This document shows, in pieces, positions 17,427-25,403 of a stretch of 64,000 nucleotides of DNA. The stretch is from Eubacterium maltosivorans (lineage in GTDB: Bacteria > Bacillota > Clostridia > Eubacteriales > Eubacteriaceae): NCBI RefSeq assembly GCF_002441855.2, contig NZ_CP029487.1, positions 2,542,001 to 2,606,000 of the forward strand, read 5' to 3'. The position numbers and the translations under genes are program-made. The notes under the pieces are model-generated. The model was not told the origin of the DNA. It worked only from the letters and a program-made list of their open reading frames with translations, and did not search any database. How positions within the stretch are numbered: position 1 is the first letter of the stretch; the number at the start of each line of letters is the position of its first letter.

Positions 17427-17528
17427 CTAAATCTCTTTATTCCTTAACGAATGTGCAATTAGGGCAATACTGCCTCCGCCGAGAACGACACCATAAAATA
17501 TCAACATAATCCAAGTACCAATCGACAT
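17427..17528 (-). CDS. NSS transporter small subunit (MetS-like)
   Basis: A 33-residue single-helix membrane protein: MSIGTWIMLIFYGVVLGGGS, then IALIAHSLRNKEI. GGAGG lies 6 bases before the ATG, and the gene ends 15 bases before the NSS transporter start. Methionine/alanine import NSS systems of Corynebacterium (MetP-MetS) and many Firmicutes carry such a peptide, needed for transport. It has a single membrane span with a positively charged end, as in the family. Confidence 0.85.
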   Translation of the reverse strand: MSIGTWIMLIFYGVVLGGGSIALIAHSLRNKEI

Positions 17529-17652
17529 TTTTAACCTCCTGATTTTTAAAACACTTTACCAATTACTGTAAAACTAATAGATTTTCACTAATCATGTCGA
17601 TAAAACTCGATCTTCTTGAGAAATAAAACGAATTTTTAAAATAAGCTTGCTA

Positions 17653-17682
17653 ATTATAAAAACCGTGGTATTATTAGTACAA
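17653..17682 (-). promoter_or_regulatory. Probable promoter of the NSS transporter unit
   Basis: On the minus strand TTGTAC, an 18-base spacer, and TATAAT lie about 125 bases before the small subunit gene. An 11-bp inverted repeat (TTTCACTAATC at 17583-17593, GATTAGTGAAA at 17687-17697) flanks it. Confidence 0.5.
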
Positions 17683-17697
17683 GAGAGATTAGTGAAA

Positions 17698-17861
17698 GAT
17701 AACCCTTAAAGAAAAGCTTTGCTGTGCGTCTATTCCAATAATCAGCAATATGCATTGCTTTACTTTTTTGCTATTCTCTTTTATTTATTATACAAAAGGG
17801 CTCTGACCAGCTCTTTTGTATATATTTTGCGTCATACTTGAAAATATTTTTTAGTCTTTCT
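17698..17861. other. Intergenic region with hairpin at about 17787-17822
   Basis: A stem TATACAAAAG / CTTTTGTATA with an inner GCT/AGC pair lies downstream of the minus-strand hydroxyacid dehydrogenase and may end its transcript. The rest shows no ORF or RNA motif I can support. Confidence 0.4.
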
Positions 17862-18764
17862 TTAACAAAGGGGGGCTTCTAAATAAACACGAAGATTTTC
17901 CAGCACTTTTTCACTCAGCCGAACTTTAGATAATGTCGATGTTCCTGCCGCCTTATTTGGACAAAACACATTTGGGTACCTGAGCAGCTCTTCTGCTCCA
18001 AGCCCGCCTGCCGAATCGCTCAAGGCATAATTTTTCTCATTGCAGAGCCATCTTTTCAAAGCGTTAATATTGTGTGATGGGCCGATTGATGTATTAACAA
18101 AAATTTTTCCATCTCCAAAAATTTCAAACTCACGCTCGTTCATTAAAATGACATTTTTATTGAGGCATGTACACAGAACATCTACCTTTTCAAGCAATCC
18201 TTCCTTGTTCATCCATATAAAACCTTCCTGCTCTTCAACATCTGGTTTTCTTGTCCGGCTAAAATAATGCACATTTGCACCAAAAAACTTCAAGGCTTTA
18301 GCGACCATTGTTCCACTGGTTCCCAGTCCCATAATACCAACGTTTATATTTGTCAGTTCCATCGGCACACTCTTCCACATAGTGCCGCCAAACCCGTGCA
18401 GCAATCGGACAAGCTCGCTGATTACATATTCCGGCACACCTTCATCGCCATAATCACGGACCCCTTTAACCACAATTCCTTTTTCCTCTGCCGCAGCGAT
18501 ATCCACATTGGCGTTCTCCGGTGCATACAGGCTGCAGCACATCCCAATATACTTAATATTCGGGCAGGCATTCAGCACCTCACTGTCAATCTGGCTGGTA
18601 TAGCTCAGAAGCACCGCGTCGGCATCGCCGATCCGTTTGATAATCGCCGCATTATCCTCTGGAATGCTGTAGTAAAACTGTACTTTTTCTGCATACTGCG
18701 ACAGCCTGTTTTCTGCTTCCGGTGTCAGATTCAACCGTTCAATTGCCACCATTTTTTTGAACAT
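17862..18764 (-). CDS. D-2-hydroxyacid dehydrogenase family protein
   Basis: A 300-residue NAD(P)-dependent dehydrogenase of the D-isomer-specific 2-hydroxyacid family, which interconverts 2-oxoacids and D-2-hydroxyacids. The Rossmann glycine motif is GIMGLGTSGTMVAKAL (near residue 145) and the substrate-binding N-terminal domain shows AVLLSYTSQID. The usual catalytic His/Glu region is altered: near residue 240 it reads SDSAGGLGAEELL and the C-terminal PNKAAGTST replaces the common PH-x-A motif, so activity needs checking. It follows the DUF362 gene by 35 bases and likely shares its IclR-like promoter. Confidence 0.78.
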   Translation of the reverse strand: MFKKMVAIERLNLTPEAENRLSQYAEKVQFYYSIPEDNAAIIKRIGDADAVLLSYTSQIDSEVLNACPNIKYIGMCCSLYAPENANVDIAAAEEKGIVVKGVRDYGDEGVPEYVISELVRLLHGFGGTMWKSVPMELTNINVGIMGLGTSGTMVAKALKFFGANVHYFSRTRKPDVEEQEGFIWMNKEGLLEKVDVLCTCLNKNVILMNEREFEIFGDGKIFVNTSIGPSHNINALKRWLCNEKNYALSDSAGGLGAEELLRYPNVFCPNKAAGTSTLSKVRLSEKVLENLRVYLEAPLC

Positions 18765-18799
18765 ACTTTTTCCCCTTATATAAGCCTCTTAAATTAAAA

Positions 18800-20005
18800 C
18801 TAGTTTATTTTTTCTTCATCCGCATCGCTGTATCTCCGGCCAACCTTCACTTCATCGCCGACAATACCCTGTACAACAAAAACATTTCCCGGAGGACACC
18901 CCTTTACGGAACGGCCTTTACCCTTGAGCGGATTAGTGCATTTTCCGATTAACACAGTGTTTTCCGGCGTGGATTCCGGCGGCAGTTCTTCTTCTTTTAC
19001 CGGCCCCACTACCAAGATTTTTCCTTCCAGATACTGGGTTAATTCCTGGCTTTTCAAATCCATCAATGAGCTGATAACGGTATTTCGACAGCCTGTACAG
19101 GCTCCTTCAGCAAAAATCAGCTTATATGGCGGCAGGCCTTCAATTTCTACTTCACTCGAGCGTTTGAAACGGTGTTTAACGTCTTCAATGGGTTTTCCTT
19201 TGATCTCAATTTTATCGAGATCCATTTCTCCAAGCCCTCTGGCATTCGCCTCAACCGTCAGCATTGGTTCATCCACCTTGTAGCCCATAATAACACTGGC
19301 TACCGCGTCACAAGCAACAACATCCTTTGAAGCAACAATGAGATCCATTACAACCGTTTCGCCAAAAATCGGCCCCAGACCCTGCTGACAAAATGTACCG
19401 TCAATAACATTAAGGACAGGCTTTACCGTCTGGATAATGTCGATGACACCGTTTATTACGCCAATGGAATGAAACTCCTTTTTCTGTACATCGCCGATCA
19501 GCCCTTTAAGATTTTTTAATCCAAGGGTAACTTCTGTCTGGTCATGTGTTTTCATAACAGGCACTGTGATAATGGCGTCGGCCTCTGCCACAACATCCCA
19601 GGAGCTCAGCTCACTGATTAGTTTTCCGTCCGGCACAGGGATTTTAACTTTTTTTGCCTGCTTTTTTAAGTCGATAACCAAATAGCCTTCTTCTCGCAGC
19701 TGGTCATACCCGCACGCTTTTATGACTTCCTCGGTATCAACGCCCGCTGCGCTGGACTCCGCGATGATCGGCACGCCTCCTTCATCTTTCACCATCTCAG
19801 CAATAGCCTTAACAACTTCCCAACGTGTAACGCCGCCGGACAAGCGATCATCTGGCACAGCCACCAAATTGGGTTTAATTAGGACTTTGTACCCAGGCTT
19901 TATGATGTCGCTGAGACCGCCGCAATCAGCAATGGCTTTCTGCACAGATGCCTGAATACTTGCATAGTCGTTTCCTTCAGTTTTTTGAATTGATACTACT
20001 GACAT
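18800..20005 (-). CDS. DUF362 domain protein with Cys-rich C-terminus
   Basis: A 401-residue DUF362 protein. The core has IKPNLVAVPD, VPIIAESSAAGVDTEEV, PVMKTHDQTEVTLGLKNLKGLIGD and DAVASVIMGY, the usual conserved blocks. The C-terminus adds Cys residues (GACTGCRNTV, GKCTNPL, VKGCPPG) that could bind an iron-sulfur cluster. No enzymatic role is established for the family, which often sits with ferredoxin-dependent enzymes. It is first in a two-gene unit with the 2-hydroxyacid dehydrogenase, behind a promoter whose operator matches that of the por operon. Confidence 0.8.
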   Translation of the reverse strand: MSVVSIQKTEGNDYASIQASVQKAIADCGGLSDIIKPGYKVLIKPNLVAVPDDRLSGGVTRWEVVKAIAEMVKDEGGVPIIAESSAAGVDTEEVIKACGYDQLREEGYLVIDLKKQAKKVKIPVPDGKLISELSSWDVVAEADAIITVPVMKTHDQTEVTLGLKNLKGLIGDVQKKEFHSIGVINGVIDIIQTVKPVLNVIDGTFCQQGLGPIFGETVVMDLIVASKDVVACDAVASVIMGYKVDEPMLTVEANARGLGEMDLDKIEIKGKPIEDVKHRFKRSSEVEIEGLPPYKLIFAEGACTGCRNTVISSLMDLKSQELTQYLEGKILVVGPVKEEELPPESTPENTVLIGKCTNPLKGKGRSVKGCPPGNVFVVQGIVGDEVKVGRRYSDADEEKIN

Positions 20006-20046
20006 TCCTTTTACTCCTTTCTACTTTACTGGAACGCTTTTATGCT

Positions 20047-20075
20047 ATTCCACTATATGGAATTATTAATTCCAT
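20047..20075. promoter_or_regulatory. IclR-like operator upstream of the DUF362 gene
   Basis: Two overlapping palindromes: ATTCCA-N5-TGGAAT (20047-20063) and TGGAATTATTAATTCCA (20058-20074). The second resembles the E. coli IclR box TGGAAATNATTTCCA. They lie just downstream of the promoter's -10, where a bound repressor would block transcription. A near copy precedes porG at 32391-32417. Confidence 0.65.
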
Positions 20076-20086
20076 ATTATAGTCAA

Positions 20087-20115
20087 ATTATATCCGGTAT
20101 CTGTGCAATTGTCAA
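20087..20115 (-). promoter_or_regulatory. Consensus promoter for the DUF362 unit
   Basis: On the minus strand an exact TTGACA (20115-20110), 17-base spacer and exact TATAAT (20092-20087), about 80 bases before the DUF362 start codon. Confidence 0.75.
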
Positions 20116-20173
20116 TATGAAATTTATTGTAAAAACCATATTTCAAAATAGGGAACTGTTTTTAAATCCGCAG

Positions 20174-20860
20174 TTACATGATTCTCTCATTATAAAAATC
20201 AACTGCTTCCAACGCCTCTTCAACCCCAGAGGCAAGGTGTTCATTTTTCAATTGGTATAGCGCATCATCATAATGATTCTCCCTGATACCTATGATGATT
20301 TTCCTCATACTTTCAATGACCTGTTTTGCATAATCATTATCCCTTTTGCGGTATTTAAAAATCAAAACCATAATTCTCACAAGCTCATCCTGAAGGTTGA
20401 GGTAAATCTGATCAATCCTTTTATTGTCTAAAACACTGACCATTGTTCGGTGTACCTCGCTGTCCGCATATTCAAAGGCATAGTAATCATGGTAACTGGC
20501 CTTCATACGGACAAATTTTTCTTCAAGCTTAAATGAAAAATCCCAATTCAACTTTTTTTCAAAAATGGTGTCCAGAGCCTTGACCTCCAGAATCTCCCGG
20601 ATTTCGTAAATCTCCCTTACATCCTTTACTGAAATTCCCTTCACATAAACTTTTTTGCGGAAGCCTGTCTCAATCCATCCCTCATTGGTTAATTTTTGGA
20701 TCGCGATATGAACCGGCATACGGCTTACTGAAAATTCCTCAGCCAGATTTGCTTCAGTAATGGCAGTCCCTGGTGGATAATCAAGTGTCAGTATCCTTTC
20801 CTTGATTTTTGAGTATACTTGCTCCGTTAGTGACTTTTCTTCTTTATATTCTTCTTTCAT
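20174..20860 (-). CDS. GntR family regulator (FadR/FCD subfamily)
   Basis: A 228-residue GntR-type transcription factor. The N-terminal winged helix shows LTEQVYSKIKERILTLDYPPGTAITEANLAEEF and VSRMPVHIAIQKL (residues 10-60 region), and the C-terminal all-helical FCD domain has IYEIREILEVKALD and HRTMV metal/ligand region. The ATG at 20860 is preceded by GGAGG; an in-frame upstream Met at 20887 lies inside the operator-like palindrome. It probably senses a carboxylate or amino-acid-related ligand and, with the palindrome just upstream, controls itself. It sits between the DUF362 unit and the IclR gene. Confidence 0.88.
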   Translation of the reverse strand: MKEEYKEEKSLTEQVYSKIKERILTLDYPPGTAITEANLAEEFSVSRMPVHIAIQKLTNEGWIETGFRKKVYVKGISVKDVREIYEIREILEVKALDTIFEKKLNWDFSFKLEEKFVRMKASYHDYYAFEYADSEVHRTMVSVLDNKRIDQIYLNLQDELVRIMVLIFKYRKRDNDYAKQVIESMRKIIIGIRENHYDDALYQLKNEHLASGVEEALEAVDFYNERIM

Positions 20861-20877
20861 AATTCCTCCATTTTTTA

Positions 20878-20919
20878 AATACAACATATATTTTAGTATA
20901 CTAAAATATATGTTGTATT
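20878..20919. promoter_or_regulatory. 42-bp perfect palindrome, candidate GntR operator
   Basis: Each base from 20878 to 20898 pairs with one from 20919 to 20899. The centre is TTTTAGTATACTAAAA, which contains TAGT-AT-ACTA, similar to the TNGT-N(0-3)-ACNA pattern of FadR-type GntR sites. It lies 18 bases upstream of the GntR start codon. Confidence 0.6.
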
Positions 20920-20984
20920 CATATTATTACTTTCCTGTTTTCTTGTCAAGTTATTTTCGTAATTCAATGCTTTTATACAAATCA

Positions 20985-21026
20985 AAAAAGCCCTCGTGAT
21001 ATATAATGTTATCACAAGGGCTTTTT
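20985..21026 (-). terminator. Terminator after the IclR gene
   Basis: Stem AAAAAGCCCT-C-GTGATA / TATCAC-A-AGGGCTTTTT with one mismatch, 5 bases past the IclR stop. A-rich on the left and T-rich on the right, so it can act in both directions. Confidence 0.85.
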
Positions 21027-21031
21027 AAGCA

Positions 21032-21871
21032 TTAACGGATTGTTGAGGATAGCTTATCTACATCAATATATGTAAATCTCTTTTTCAAATCCAGTGAAAT
21101 CTGAGATGCTGTAGACTGCATCATACCTATAATATTCTCTTTATTGCTTTCATCCAGTCTTATTTTCGGGATACTCGTGCTGATTGCCGCGACAACGCGG
21201 TCATTCGCATCCCATACCGGGGCAGCGATGCAAAAAAGGCCAGGTTGAAACTCCTCATCCTCTGTCGCATAGCCATTCCGCTCGACTTCCTCCAGCATTT
21301 CATGAAATTCGTTGATATCCTTATTAAAATTCGGCTGCAGCCTGATCATTCTCTCGACTTTATCCCACGGCTGATATGCCAGCAGGCATCTGCCAAGAGC
21401 GGTATTGAGCGCAGGATAGGCTGTACCTACTGTAAAATTGGGACGCAGAATATGCGGGGAGTCCACCTTGGTCAGATAAATGACGCTCTTTCCCTGCAAA
21501 ATAGCCAAATTGACGGTTTCCTGCGTTTTTTCGACCTGTTCTTCCATATGCGCTTTGGCTACCTCTACCCAGTCACGGCTGTTGGAATAACGGCTGCTGA
21601 TATTAAAAAACGCAATGCCCAGCTGATATTTTAAAGTATGCGGATTTTGCACCAGATACTGTTTCATAACAAGGGTGTTTACGATTCGCTGCACGGTGCT
21701 GGCAGGGATTCCCGTACTCTCGCTGAGCTCTTTGATTCCAAGCTCATCCGCTTTGGAATATTGTTCCAAAATGCTCAGGGTTTTCAGGATCGATTTTGAA
21801 AATGAGGTTTCCTTTTCTGCGGATTTCGCTTTTGCCGCTGTATTATTTTCATTTTTAGCCGTATTTCTCAC
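21032..21871 (-). CDS. IclR family transcriptional regulator
   Basis: A 279-residue IclR regulator. The N-terminal HTH reads SILKTLSILEQYSKADELGI with the recognition helix in STGIPASTVQRIVNTL (about residues 28-68), followed by the IclR effector domain with LGIAFFNISSRY, TALGRCLLAY and FQPGLFCIAAPVWD. The frame begins at a GTG (21871); no better start is seen and a GAGG abuts it. It is directly downstream of the mutase gene. Two promoters in this window carry IclR-type boxes, at 20047 and 32391, so it is the best candidate to control the whole amino-acid block (inference). Confidence 0.88.
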   Translation of the reverse strand: MRNTAKNENNTAAKAKSAEKETSFSKSILKTLSILEQYSKADELGIKELSESTGIPASTVQRIVNTLVMKQYLVQNPHTLKYQLGIAFFNISSRYSNSRDWVEVAKAHMEEQVEKTQETVNLAILQGKSVIYLTKVDSPHILRPNFTVGTAYPALNTALGRCLLAYQPWDKVERMIRLQPNFNKDINEFHEMLEEVERNGYATEDEEFQPGLFCIAAPVWDANDRVVAAISTSIPKIRLDESNKENIIGMMQSTASQISLDLKKRFTYIDVDKLSSTIR

Positions 21872-21961
21872 CTCGATTCTTTAATTTAGAATTTCCGATT
21901 CTATATTACTAACTATATAACAATTATTCTATTTTTTCAATTCTTTTTTTATGTCTGCAAT

Positions 21962-23707
21962 TTACAAAAAAGCCCGAATCGTATCGACCAGTCCTTCAGC
22001 GTTATTATCGCAGGACACGCCGAGAGCGCGCAGATCATCGCTGACGTCCACAGCCAGATCGCTGCCATCTTTATTTTCATTGAGAAGCCCACCCATGATC
22101 AGGTGCGCGTCCATGCCGCTCTTTTCAAGTCCTTCCAGCATTTCTCTTGCAAAGCTGAGCGCGATGCCGTTAAAACTGCTCATTACAACAAAACGGCTTT
22201 CACTTTCAATCATCGTATCCAGGATATCCTGCACCGGGACACTTTTACCCAGGTCAAACACATTTGCGCCGGCCTGAAGCAGAATACTTTTTACAATTTC
22301 TTTTCCGAACTCATGTCCGTCTGTTGAGCCGATAATCACGTTAACATCCTGGAGAGCGCCTTCCAGATTCTGGATCTGCTCGCTGATCTCACGCTGGCGT
22401 TCATTGATGGTCATGACGATGTTGGTCGGGCGCACCGGGACGCGGCCGCGCATTGCCAGCTTATCTGCTTTTCCAACGCCAAAAACTTCTTCGAGCTGCT
22501 CTGAACCAATGGATTTTAAAGCTCCCAGGATCTCTCCTGCATGGGTAATATCCACATCCAGATCATCAAGTCCATTCATAATCCGCTCAAAAAAGATTCT
22601 GCCGCACGCCACCAGCAGGTCCTTCTCGGCGTTTATCTCTGTCCAGTTGATATACGGCGAGTAATAGCGTCCTTTTTCAATCATCATGTCCACCGTCATA
22701 TGCGCCTGCACAATCTCTTCGATCGACGGAACACGAGCCGCCTCTGTCACAGGAATCGGCGTTACTGCGTGGCCGGTCGGACACTTTGACTGTCCCATGC
22801 TGTCTGCCATGACAAAGGAGGACAAAGCGCCAAAGTTGCGGTCATAGTCAAAGCCAAAGTCAATGGTATTGCCATAGATCATGGACCCTGGAGTCTTGTA
22901 GGTATTGATTTCCCACATCGCCTGATTAAAGGTCATCCGTAATACAGGATCACTGAAAAGGTTGCCGAAGCAATGGCACATTCGGCCGCCCAGCAATTCC
23001 TCTACGATATATCTTTCCATGATGCACCAGCCCACAAGGTTGGCCAGGTCATGGAACTGAGAACCAAAGCCATCGTCAACATTTGAATGGATAATGGTTC
23101 CCTGGTCTTTAAATTTTCCCATCAAAACAATGGCTTTAAGCATATCAATGACACGCTGTTCCTCAATATCTACCCCGGGATACTCATAGGTATAGTAGTG
23201 CGAAACGTTTCCAATTGTTGTTACACCGGCTGCCAGTGCGTAACGTGTGTTTTCAAAGGAATTGCACGAGGCAATCATATGATCGCCCAGATGGGGCTGA
23301 ACAGGAACAATCTGGCCAAGCTTCTGCCATTCATCAGGGTCTTTGAACGTCAGCCCTGTCCCTATGGGCAGCTTATCACGGTATTCTGCCGGCACACCCA
23401 TAACCCAGTCCAGACAAAATCCAAAACGATCGACATAGCTGCCGCGCTTCTGAAGAGTATTGTAAACTTCTTCCACGCCTTTTGCGGTGGCGTCCCATGA
23501 GTTCCAGCCAATGTGGCTGTGCTTCATGATATGGCCCTCTTCCGCCATCTTACGCTTATACTCAGCTTCAGACGCTACCCCTTTTTCTTCCATGAACAAG
23601 GTTTTCCCAATGACGGTATCTGCGGCCACTTTGCCCACTTCGTCCAAAATACTCTTCATGTCCGGCAAATTCTTATATTCAAATCGTTTTTTCATTTTAA
23701 TTTCCAT
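21962..23707 (-). CDS. B12-dependent mutase, barrel and B12 domain in one chain
   Basis: A 581-residue protein. Residues 455-581 are a base-off cobalamin domain like GlmS: DGHEFG at 463-468 (His is the lower cobalt ligand), LLQAGANVFDLG, VVMSSFNG and IMGGLL. Residues 1-450 look like a glutamate-mutase-type TIM barrel, with PVQPHLGDH, GVTTIGNVSHYYTYEYPG, IHSNVDDGFGS, FGNLFSD and GKADKLAMRGRVPVRP. The family makes radical carbon-skeleton or amino-group shifts. One-chain barrel plus B12 domain recalls 2-methyleneglutarate mutase of E. barkeri, but I cannot confirm orthology. A GlmL-type partner is encoded immediately upstream (22 bases). The substrate is unknown. An AAGGAG site precedes the start. 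Confidence 0.78.
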   Translation of the reverse strand: MEIKMKKRFEYKNLPDMKSILDEVGKVAADTVIGKTLFMEEKGVASEAEYKRKMAEEGHIMKHSHIGWNSWDATAKGVEEVYNTLQKRGSYVDRFGFCLDWVMGVPAEYRDKLPIGTGLTFKDPDEWQKLGQIVPVQPHLGDHMIASCNSFENTRYALAAGVTTIGNVSHYYTYEYPGVDIEEQRVIDMLKAIVLMGKFKDQGTIIHSNVDDGFGSQFHDLANLVGWCIMERYIVEELLGGRMCHCFGNLFSDPVLRMTFNQAMWEINTYKTPGSMIYGNTIDFGFDYDRNFGALSSFVMADSMGQSKCPTGHAVTPIPVTEAARVPSIEEIVQAHMTVDMMIEKGRYYSPYINWTEINAEKDLLVACGRIFFERIMNGLDDLDVDITHAGEILGALKSIGSEQLEEVFGVGKADKLAMRGRVPVRPTNIVMTINERQREISEQIQNLEGALQDVNVIIGSTDGHEFGKEIVKSILLQAGANVFDLGKSVPVQDILDTMIESESRFVVMSSFNGIALSFAREMLEGLEKSGMDAHLIMGGLLNENKDGSDLAVDVSDDLRALGVSCDNNAEGLVDTIRAFL

Positions 23708-23729
23708 GGTTAGTGTCTCCTTGATCCTC

Positions 23730-25115
23730 TTATTTTTTTATAATACTGTTCATTCCAACAGCAAACGCCAAATTTTTATCAACATAGCTCAGCAGACCCA
23801 CTGCATATAGAATATAATCCCGGTCCACCACAAAATTACCTGTCGAAGGAAGCAGCGCGTCCTTCTCTCCCTTTTCCCTCCTGAGAACATGCTTCAGGAT
23901 AGCCTCAGGATTTTCACTGTTAATAATCGGACCGCCTGTGCCGATAATGGTCCGCACATGCGTTAAATTTTTTCCATGCTGCATCCTGCGGCAGTAATTG
24001 CTGCTTTTATGCTCAATGACACCCGCGTGCCGTCTGGCCGCCAGGTATGCAGCGCTCTCAGCAATGATCTGGTCAATGCGTTTTTCAAGGGAAGTGTCCG
24101 GCAGAAATTTAGTATTGTTCACTCTGTTCGATATGGACTTTTCAAGCAACTCCCCCGATACTCCTATTTCATTTGCGAAAAATTCCATTCCCAGCTCACG
24201 CACCAGCACATCGGACGACTCGCGCATTCCCAGGTCGCCCTCAACGGTCCTTCTGGCATAAGGCTCGTCTGCGCCTACAAGCCTTGCCCCCTCATAGGAG
24301 GTGTGCTCCGCGTAGGAATGTATGTCCGTTGTCGCGCCTCCGATATCCACAAGCATTAACTCGCCAAGGCCGTCATGCCCCGTGGTCCCCTGAGACATCA
24401 GAAGGCCCGCGTCCAAAACCGCTGCCGGTGTCGGAACAATGGGGCCGTCAACCAGCTTGATAATATCGCCGAGTCCCTTCATATCCACAATACGGTTCAT
24501 AAACAGATGGCGGATAATCTCTTCGGCCACATCAATATCCAAAACCCCGACCTGAGGAATAATATTGGGCGCCTGAAAACATTCCTTTTTATTTTGCAGC
24601 AGCTTCGCGCGAATCTCCTGCGCAATCTGGCTGTTCCCGCCATAAATAACCGGACAGCTGATCTGGCTCTGGGCGATCATCTCTGCGTTGTGCCTGATAA
24701 TCGTCTGATTACCATTTTCATAGCCGCCGCACAGCAGAATCATCTCGGCTGGCAGCGCCTCTATTTTTTCAATCTCTTCGCGCGTCAATGCGCCGCTTGA
24801 TACGTGGATGATTTTAGCCCCTGCGCCAAAGGCCGCATTTCTTCCCGCAGAAATGCTCAGGTTATAGGTTAAGCCAACCACCGCGATCCGAAGGCCGCCC
24901 GCTGCGCTGCTGGAAGCGTACTTCTCAGCGCCGCGGACCGCGCTTTCACCAATGGCTTTTCGGATATCCGAAAGACACGCTTCCATGGCAATCCGCGCGT
25001 CCTCTCTCACAGTTGACGGATGGCGGGTGGTAAAGACCACTGTCTTCTCCTCCTTACAGATCACTGCCGCCTTCGTAAAGGTACTTCCAAAATCGAATAA
25101 AATACTATACTCCAT
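23730..25115 (-). CDS. GlmL/MutL-like mutase accessory protein
   Basis: A 461-residue actin-like ATPase-fold protein of the GlmL (MutL of glutamate mutase) family. Members accompany B12 mutases and are thought to reactivate them by exchanging damaged cofactor. The phosphate loop is ILFDFGSTFTKAAVI, with further blocks LLCGGYENGN, PVIYGGNSQIA, MLVDIGGATTDIHSY and IIGTGGPIINS. I chose the ATG at 25115, with GGGGGAGC upstream; the longer frame to 25289 would cross the hairpin terminator. It is upstream of and probably co-transcribed with the mutase gene. Confidence 0.85.
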   Translation of the reverse strand: MEYSILFDFGSTFTKAAVICKEEKTVVFTTRHPSTVREDARIAMEACLSDIRKAIGESAVRGAEKYASSSAAGGLRIAVVGLTYNLSISAGRNAAFGAGAKIIHVSSGALTREEIEKIEALPAEMILLCGGYENGNQTIIRHNAEMIAQSQISCPVIYGGNSQIAQEIRAKLLQNKKECFQAPNIIPQVGVLDIDVAEEIIRHLFMNRIVDMKGLGDIIKLVDGPIVPTPAAVLDAGLLMSQGTTGHDGLGELMLVDIGGATTDIHSYAEHTSYEGARLVGADEPYARRTVEGDLGMRESSDVLVRELGMEFFANEIGVSGELLEKSISNRVNNTKFLPDTSLEKRIDQIIAESAAYLAARRHAGVIEHKSSNYCRRMQHGKNLTHVRTIIGTGGPIINSENPEAILKHVLRREKGEKDALLPSTGNFVVDRDYILYAVGLLSYVDKNLAFAVGMNSIIKK

Positions 25116-25181
25116 GCTGCTCCCCCTTATGTCTGATAATCTAATTTTACAGATATAATCCTCAAAGTCAAATTTTAAAAA

Positions 25182-25257
25182 AATAACTCTTTTATCATTC
25201 TTTGCCCATAAGCACGTAGGAATAAGGAAGCAGGCATTTTCTGATAAAAGAGTTATT
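25182..25257 (-). terminator. Hairpin terminator/attenuator upstream of glmL-like gene
   Basis: A perfect 16-bp inverted repeat (AATAACTCTTTTATCA and its complement) 44 bases apart, followed on the minus strand by seven T. The inner loop has a further TGCC/GGGCA pairing. It lies 67 bases before the GlmL-like start and 147 bases after the gdh stop, so it could end the gdh transcript or act as an attenuator. Confidence 0.75.
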
Positions 25258-25269
25258 AGCAATATATTA

Positions 25270-25384
25270 AACTTTGCAACATTCTGCACTTCTTATCGGC
25301 GCATCATGTCTGTGATTTCGAAGCGTGTTCGATATGGTTATTTTAAGCAGGAGGTGTCTTCTCCGATAAGATTGTTACAAAGTT
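25270..25384 (-). ncRNA. Candidate structured leader RNA between gdh and glmL-like gene
   Basis: Two nested helices can form: an outer 11-bp helix (25270-25280 with 25374-25384) and an inner 9-bp helix (25291-25299 with 25363-25371). The outer helix has one position that pairs as G-U only in the minus-strand RNA; on the other strand it is an A-C mismatch. This favours a minus-strand RNA. The terminator at 25257-25182 follows directly, the geometry of a riboswitch or attenuator. I found no B12 box (no GCCACTG), so it is not a standard cobalamin riboswitch. Confidence 0.4.
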
Positions 25385-25403
25385 GCTGCCCAATAATCTT
25401 ATA

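Noticed and set aside
25116-25403. Cobalamin riboswitch upstream of the GlmL-like gene
   Set aside because: Looked for because the gene serves a B12 enzyme, but there is no B12 box (GCCACTG) on either strand. Kept only as an unclassified structured leader.
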